Below, piece after piece: positions 6,987-10,704 of a DNA stretch of 10,704 nucleotides. The DNA lies in NCBI GenBank assembly GCA_009885275.1, contig VFKY01000024.1:1-10704 (forward strand), given 5' to 3'. The first letter of the stretch is position 1. Every line of letters starts with the position of its first letter. The stretch comes from Verrucomicrobiota bacterium. Its GTDB lineage: Bacteria > Verrucomicrobiota > Verrucomicrobiia > Verrucomicrobiales > Verrucomicrobiaceae. The notes beneath the pieces are model-generated. The model was given only the letters and a program-made list of their open reading frames with translations, searched no databases and was not told where the DNA came from. Position numbers and translations under genes: made by a program.

Positions 6987-8015
6987 TCACGGCACCATGT
7001 ATGCCGGAAGGAGATACGCCTTACCGGGCTCCAAACGCGGCAGAAGGCGATCGCTAACATCGATCTTTAACGATCCTTGAGATGCCGCAGACTGGGTAAA
7101 TGCTCCGAAAAAATCTGCAAGAGAATGCTCATGGACATATTTCACGACCATGGCGTCAGGTGCGCCACCGAGCTGACGAGCCAGAGCATAGGCATCCTCA
7201 ATATAACCAAGTTGATCTACCAGCTTTTTCTCTAAAGCCTGTTTCCCTGTAAACACTCTACCATCAGCGATGCCATCCTTAAGTGTCTCTTTGCTTAATT
7301 TTCTAGCATCGGCAACGATGCCGAGAAATTTGTCATACATCTGGGTTACTAATTCCTGCACATAGGCTTTTTCATCATCACGCATATCTCGAGCTCCATT
7401 CAACGAATCTTTAAAGGCACCACTAGTAAAGGTGACAGATTGGAGACCCACTTTGTCCATGGTTAGACGATAGTTCATCGTCTGAATAATTACTCCGATA
7501 CTACCGGTAAGAGTAGTCTCGTTAGCGACAATTTTAGTGGCGCCACAACTCAAATAATATCCACCTGAGGCAGCCATGGAATCCATGTAAACTACGACCG
7601 GTTTCTTTTTAGCCGCCTCTTGCACCGCATGATACAGGGTGTCAGATGCAGTCACCTCACCTCCGGGAGAGTTCACTCGCAGGACGATAGCTTTTACATT
7701 CTTATCCTCCAATGCTTGCTCCAATGCTCGCTTGATGGCTCCAACATCCATACCGGCACCAGAAAGCATTCCATCCGACGTAGAACTAGAAATCACCCCT
7801 TCAAGGTCGATCTGTGCAATTTTGTCCTCAGAATCATGACTAGCTTGTTCCTCAATACGCTCACCAAATTTCTCCTTCGGATGAGCTAGGCTCATCACAT
7901 TACCAGCATCACCAAGCCCCATCAATGAAGCAAACTGGAGAAGATTGACAACCACACTAACTAGCAGGGTTGTCGTCAAAAAAATAAGCAGGCAACCTAA
8001 ACTTTTGTTTTTCAT
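6987..8015 (-). CDS. sppA: Signal peptide peptidase SppA
   Basis: A membrane-anchored Ser/Lys protease (family S49) that degrades leftover signal peptides. The short form seen here (342 residues) has one protease domain and would work as a ring oligomer. An N-terminal hydrophobic anchor spans about 7-32 after a KNK start. The protease core shows LRVNSPGG (112-119), the nucleophile Ser150 in SMAASGGYY and the general base Lys202 in SGAFKD. The 52-residue spacing matches that between Ser147 and Lys199 of Bacillus subtilis SppA. The first Cys (residue 8) precedes the hydrophobic core and lacks a lipobox, so this is not a lipoprotein. No Shine-Dalgarno is visible before ATG 8015. The next gene is another membrane protease, which suggests a joint role in membrane or signal-peptide turnover (inference). 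Confidence 0.96.
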   Translation of the reverse strand: MKNKSLGCLLIFLTTTLLVSVVVNLLQFASLMGLGDAGNVMSLAHPKEKFGERIEEQASHDSEDKIAQIDLEGVISSSTSDGMLSGAGMDVGAIKRALEQALEDKNVKAIVLRVNSPGGEVTASDTLYHAVQEAAKKKPVVVYMDSMAASGGYYLSCGATKIVANETTLTGSIGVIIQTMNYRLTMDKVGLQSVTFTSGAFKDSLNGARDMRDDEKAYVQELVTQMYDKFLGIVADARKLSKETLKDGIADGRVFTGKQALEKKLVDQLGYIEDAYALARQLGGAPDAMVVKYVHEHSLADFFGAFTQSAASQGSLKIDVSDRLLPRLEPGKAYLLPAYMVP

Positions 8016-8022
8016 GAGGCTG

Positions 8023-8050
8023 ATTCTAATCGCGGTGTTTGAGAATGCAA
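8023..8050 (-). promoter_or_regulatory. Weak candidate promoter before sppA
   Basis: Minus strand: TTGCAT (8045-8050, 3 of 6 consensus) is followed after 16 nt by TAGAAT (8023-8028, 5 of 6 matches to TATAAT). Only 7 nt separate the -10 box from the sppA ATG, so the transcript would be leaderless or nearly so, which agrees with the absence of a ribosome binding site. The 83-nt gap after nnr makes a separate sppA promoter plausible, but this specific call is weak. Confidence 0.28.
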
Positions 8051-8098
8051 CGAACGACGCGAGATGGAATGATCAACCTTGCTTAATTAACTAGCCCC

Positions 8099-9604
8099 TT
8101 AAAACGCAAGCGCCTTCATATCTTCGAAGGCTGCCCCAAAATAGTTTAGCGAATCACCTGCCGTAAGCGATTCTTGGGAATGCTGACCATGACACGTGGC
8201 CAATTCCGAGGCTCGCCCACTCAACCAAGCCCCCATACAGGCGGCATCATAAAGCTCAACGCGTTGGGCTGCGAGCGCTGTGCAAAGCCCAGTCAACACA
8301 TCGCCCATGCCTCCAGTGGCCATGCCAGGATGCCCCGTGGCATTATACGACACAGAATGATCAAAGGCGGTGATGACGGTGCGGGCTCCCTTGAGAAGTA
8401 ATACGGTATTTGGATACCTCGTTGTAAAATTCACCGCTTGTTCACGCCTGGATAATTTTGACCACTCAGGTGTTTGTTGTGTCAACCGAGCCATCTCACC
8501 GGGATGCGGAGTGAGTAATTTGGGTGTTTGATTTGAAAGTAATCTTTCAAGTCCGCTACGAGCCAGCATGGTGAGAGCATCGGCATCTATGACCATAGGT
8601 ATTTTACTCGAATAGATAAGCTGAAGCACTTCCGCTTCATGCGCAAAACCCAATCCCGAACCAATGGCGAGAGCATCGAGCGGATCATGAAGAACCTCAT
8701 GATAATCTTTTACGACCTTTACCATCACTGAGTTCGGAACTTGCGTAGCAACCAATGAATAGATGTCTTCTTTAACATAGAGTGTAATAAGCCCCGCTCC
8801 ACCGCGCAACGCCCCCGTGGCACAAAGTATCGCGGCCCCAAGATACCCCTGTGAACCCGCAATAATACCGACACGCCCCGCCAGTCCTTTATGAAATTCA
8901 AATGAACGTCTTGGCAAAGATGGCAACAAAAGTTGTGATGTGAGAACTAGATCTGTATTGCAGGACTCCGGCACAAGCAGATCACGTAATGCAACGATAG
9001 CGAGACGCCCGACCACGGATGTCGCCGCATCAGCAAGCAAAGCCGTCTTGGCGTAAGCAATGGTGATAGTGAGGTCTGCCTGCACACAAGGTTCGTGTGG
9101 ATATCCTTGCTCTGGGTCAAGCCCCGATGGCAAATCAAGCGCCACGATGAATGCGTGCCTGAAACGACGTAGATGGTTGATCTCAACAACCGCTGCTGCC
9201 AATGCTCCCTGCAAGGGCACTCTAGCGCCAATGCCGACGATCCCATCCATGATAACGATCTTCCCCGTCAACCCTGTGAGCATGTCGGACGAATCTAAAA
9301 TAATAACTTTATCTTCCAGATCACACCAATATCCGGCAGGCAATACCTTGAAGTTTTCTACTTCACTGGTGAGTCGCACATATATTTCCCAGCCTTTGGC
9401 GTGAAGGTGTTTGGCTGCAACAAGTGCATCTCCCGCATTGTTACCGCACCCAAGATAGAGCACAAGATGACCCGGTTGAGGAAAAAACTGCTGAAGCACT
9501 CTGGCGATACCAAAACCGGCTTCTTCCATCAATTTCTCGGCAGTAATACCCCTAGCAATGGCTTCCGCCTCTACGCTCTGCATCTGGCGACAGGTCAGCA
9601 CCAT
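8099..9604 (-). CDS. nnr: Bifunctional NAD(P)H-hydrate epimerase / ADP-dependent (S)-NAD(P)H-hydrate dehydratase
   Basis: A metabolite-repair enzyme that interconverts R and S forms of hydrated NAD(P)H (N-terminal YjeF_N domain) and dehydrates the S form back to NAD(P)H with ADP (C-terminal ribokinase-like domain). Epimerase part, about 1-225: GCGNNAGDA (52-60), DGIVGIGARVPLQG (120-133) and LDLPSGLD (156-163). Dehydratase part, about 235-501: HKGLAGRVGIIAG (238-250), RGGAGL (267-272), VIDADAL (338-344), LTPHPGE (364-370), LLKG (403-406) and GHPGMATGGMGDVLTG (424-439). At 501 residues it is the usual fused length. The epimerase loop is commonly GNNGGDG; two of its glycines are alanine here. 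It lies 17 nt after the amidase with no Shine-Dalgarno, in an AT-rich gap, so it is probably in the same operon. Confidence 0.96.
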   Translation of the reverse strand: MVLTCRQMQSVEAEAIARGITAEKLMEEAGFGIARVLQQFFPQPGHLVLYLGCGNNAGDALVAAKHLHAKGWEIYVRLTSEVENFKVLPAGYWCDLEDKVIILDSSDMLTGLTGKIVIMDGIVGIGARVPLQGALAAAVVEINHLRRFRHAFIVALDLPSGLDPEQGYPHEPCVQADLTITIAYAKTALLADAATSVVGRLAIVALRDLLVPESCNTDLVLTSQLLLPSLPRRSFEFHKGLAGRVGIIAGSQGYLGAAILCATGALRGGAGLITLYVKEDIYSLVATQVPNSVMVKVVKDYHEVLHDPLDALAIGSGLGFAHEAEVLQLIYSSKIPMVIDADALTMLARSGLERLLSNQTPKLLTPHPGEMARLTQQTPEWSKLSRREQAVNFTTRYPNTVLLLKGARTVITAFDHSVSYNATGHPGMATGGMGDVLTGLCTALAAQRVELYDAACMGAWLSGRASELATCHGQHSQESLTAGDSLNYFGAAFEDMKALAF

Positions 9605-9621
9605 GTTGTTATTGATTAATA

Positions 9622-10299
9622 TTAACGGGCTTTGCGATATGCCAAAATACCTTTGGCAATGCCTTCCGCAATTTTTTCGCGATAAGCACCACTCATCATG
9701 CCGGATCGCTCACTGCTATTGCTGACAAAACCGCACTCGACTAACACCGCAGGATTACGGGTCGTGTTTTTGATAACATGAAAATTCGCGTGTTTAACCC
9801 CACGATTAGTCATGCGCGTGTCTTGAATCATGTATGCCTGAATATAAGCTGCTAATTGATAGCTTTTGTCATGGCAATAATAGGTTTCCAAGCCATGGCC
9901 TGAACTTCCTCGGCTATAGTTGTAGTGAATACTGACAAAAATAGCATTGCCATATCTATTGCCCACTGTAGCCCTGCCCGGCAGTGGAATAAATACATCA
10001 GAACTCCGCGTCATCACGACCTTAAGCCCCTTTGCTGCCAGCAATTGTTCCACTCGGCGCGCAGTATCCAATGCCATGTGCTTTTCAAAAACATACCCCA
10101 CGGCAGCACCGCGATCATGACCTCCGTGACCAGGGTCGATGACTACAGTGTCAAATGCCTGCGTTTCAGGGGTCGCAAAAAAAACGCAAAATAAGATGCT
10201 TCCATATTTCAAGCAAGCATGAAGAGTCGATCTACTGCTTATGCTTTTGACAAGCGATAACTGTGCAATACTGGATGGCTTTTCGGTCAAGATAAACAA
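9622..10299 (-). CDS. Exported N-acetylmuramoyl-L-alanine amidase (Amidase_3, AmiA/B/C type)
   Basis: A zinc amidase that cuts the bond between MurNAc and the stem peptide of peptidoglycan in the periplasm, as in daughter-cell separation or wall turnover. Zinc ligands are visible: His58 in VIDPGHGG (53-60), Glu72 in EKHMALD and His125 in SIHYN. The catalytic Glu188 lies in LVECGFVSN (186-194). A signal sequence KYGSILFCVFFATPETQA (31-48) precedes the domain, with likely cleavage after TQA (48). The start is the main doubt. The frame's first start is TTG 10299, with AGGAAG 12 nt upstream, which would give an unusually long 30-residue n-region. A second TTG at 10212 would start the protein directly at the signal peptide but has no ribosome binding site. 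It has no SH3b, AMIN or LysM domain. It lies next to nnr, as amiB lies near nnr in Escherichia coli. Confidence 0.92.
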   Translation of the reverse strand: MFILTEKPSSIAQLSLVKSISSRSTLHACLKYGSILFCVFFATPETQAFDTVVIDPGHGGHDRGAAVGYVFEKHMALDTARRVEQLLAAKGLKVVMTRSSDVFIPLPGRATVGNRYGNAIFVSIHYNYSRGSSGHGLETYYCHDKSYQLAAYIQAYMIQDTRMTNRGVKHANFHVIKNTTRNPAVLVECGFVSNSSERSGMMSGAYREKIAEGIAKGILAYRKAR

Positions 10300-10311
10300 A
10301 CTAAAATGTGG

Positions 10312-10317
10312 CTTCCT
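10312..10317 (-). promoter_or_regulatory. Shine-Dalgarno-like AGGAAG before amidase
   Basis: AGGAAG on the minus strand, 12 nt before TTG 10299. The spacing is longer than ideal, but it is one of the few purine-rich sites before a start in this window, and it supports the upstream TTG over TTG 10212. Confidence 0.35.
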
Positions 10318-10329
10318 TTGATTCGGAAG

Positions 10330-10359
10330 TAACTAGGCGTTTACGCAAGCGAAGGTCAA
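10330..10359 (-). promoter_or_regulatory. Weak candidate promoter for the amidase operon
   Basis: TTGACC (10354-10359, 5 of 6 matches to the -35 consensus) lies between the terminator of the upstream gene and the amidase start, the expected place for a promoter. The paired -10 is poor: TAGTTA (10330-10335, 18-nt spacer) keeps only the first TA. The rest of 10300-10385 shows nothing else recognisable. Confidence 0.25.
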
Positions 10360-10385
10360 GTTTTTTAAGCCCTGTTCGGACACAT

Positions 10386-10417
10386 AAAAATGCCGCAGAA
10401 GGATGAGTTCTGCGGCA
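10386..10417 (-). terminator. Intrinsic terminator of the gene at the right edge
   Basis: On the minus strand, a perfect 10-bp stem (TGCCGCAGAA / TTCTGCGGCA, 10391-10400 and 10408-10417) with a 7-nt loop is followed at once by five T residues (10390-10386). It lies 21 nt after the stop of the gene at 10439, so it ends that transcript and separates it from the amidase operon. Confidence 0.88.
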
Positions 10418-10438
10418 CTTTCAAACTAATGGACCTTT

Positions 10439-10704
10439 TTATTTTTCAAGGATATCAAGGACCGTCAATGGTGTGGATTGCATCGTGAACGGATTTAAGC
10501 CCCCCGTACCCACAGGCCTGAGGTTAACAGATGATCCCCGAGCGGATGTACATGGTAGAGTTGCCACGCTACTGTCGTTCATGCCGACAATTACTTTGCC
10601 ACTACTCCACGTTCTTCCTCTTATTGATTGCCCAGTGGCATCCGCATTCCATGCAGGGTCTGCACCTGAGGACACGGAGTTTTCAAACACCAAGGGAACA
10701 TTTC
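10439..10704 (-). CDS. C-terminal fragment of an exported, possibly pseudopilin-like protein
   Basis: The last 87 whole codons of a gene that begins beyond the right edge; the frame is open to the edge and ends in TAA at 10439-10441. The TTG at 10693 is not a start, because coding character continues upstream of it (NVPLVFEN). The fragment is rich in Ser, Thr, Gly and Asn with few charges, which suits an exported protein. RGRTWSSGKVIVGMNDSSV recalls the C-terminal part of type II secretion or type IV pseudopilin-like proteins common in Verrucomicrobia and Planctomycetes, where a similar block often reads as a 'DGSV' element. That is recall of style, not a firm family match, and the diagnostic N-terminal prepilin motif is outside the window. 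The terminator follows directly. Confidence 0.6.
   Translation of the reverse strand, partial: NVPLVFENSVSSGADPAWNADATGQSIRGRTWSSGKVIVGMNDSSVATLPCTSARGSSVNLRPVGTGGLNPFTMQSTPLTVLDILEK

Noticed and set aside
1..10704. CRISPR array, tRNA, insertion sequence or prophage
   Set aside because: No direct repeats with regular spacing, no cloverleaf with a CCA end, and no transposase or phage motif was seen on either strand.

Overview
The window is a stretch of bacterial chromosome of moderate GC (about half, by eye). It holds eleven protein-coding genes, ten on the minus strand and one on the plus strand, packed with little non-coding sequence. No tRNA, rRNA, CRISPR array, insertion sequence or phage gene was found. 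Almost everything is housekeeping. Gene content, sequence flavour and a pseudopilin-like tail at the right edge suggest a PVC-group bacterium, most likely a verrucomicrobium, but this is inference because no phylogenetic marker is present.

Minus-strand transcription reads from high to low coordinates. At the right edge (10439-10704) is the C-terminal end of an exported, possibly pseudopilin-like protein, closed by a clear intrinsic terminator (10386-10417). A run of seven genes follows: an exported N-acetylmuramoyl-L-alanine amidase, nnr (NAD(P)H-hydrate repair, 17 nt downstream), then after an 83-nt gap sppA (signal peptide peptidase), a CPBP-type intramembrane protease, thiL, tsaE and tsaB. 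CPBP/thiL and thiL/tsaE overlap by 4 and 3 nt, and tsaE/tsaB nearly touch, so translational coupling is likely. The run combines membrane proteolysis, cell-wall hydrolysis, cofactor repair, thiamine diphosphate synthesis and the t6A tRNA-modification pathway.

The only plus-strand gene (3222-4133) is a sugar-phosphate nucleotidyltransferase-like protein. It converges on tsaB with a shared TTAA that is the stop on both strands. It is divergent from thiE, which starts a second minus-strand series: thiE, a PfkB-family sugar or nucleoside kinase, and an MsbA/LmrA-type ABC exporter cut off by the left edge. thiE and thiL together supply the last two steps to thiamine diphosphate, although they lie in separate transcription units.

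No new multi-gene system is evident. Items worth a second look are the rearranged amidase-nnr-tsaE neighbourhood with a protease pair and thiL inserted, the variant ABC signature (LSVGE) and variant NnrE phosphate loop (GNNAGDA), the general lack of Shine-Dalgarno sequences, the uncertain start of the CPBP protease, and two conserved-looking enzymes of unknown substrate (the PfkB kinase and the nucleotidyltransferase).
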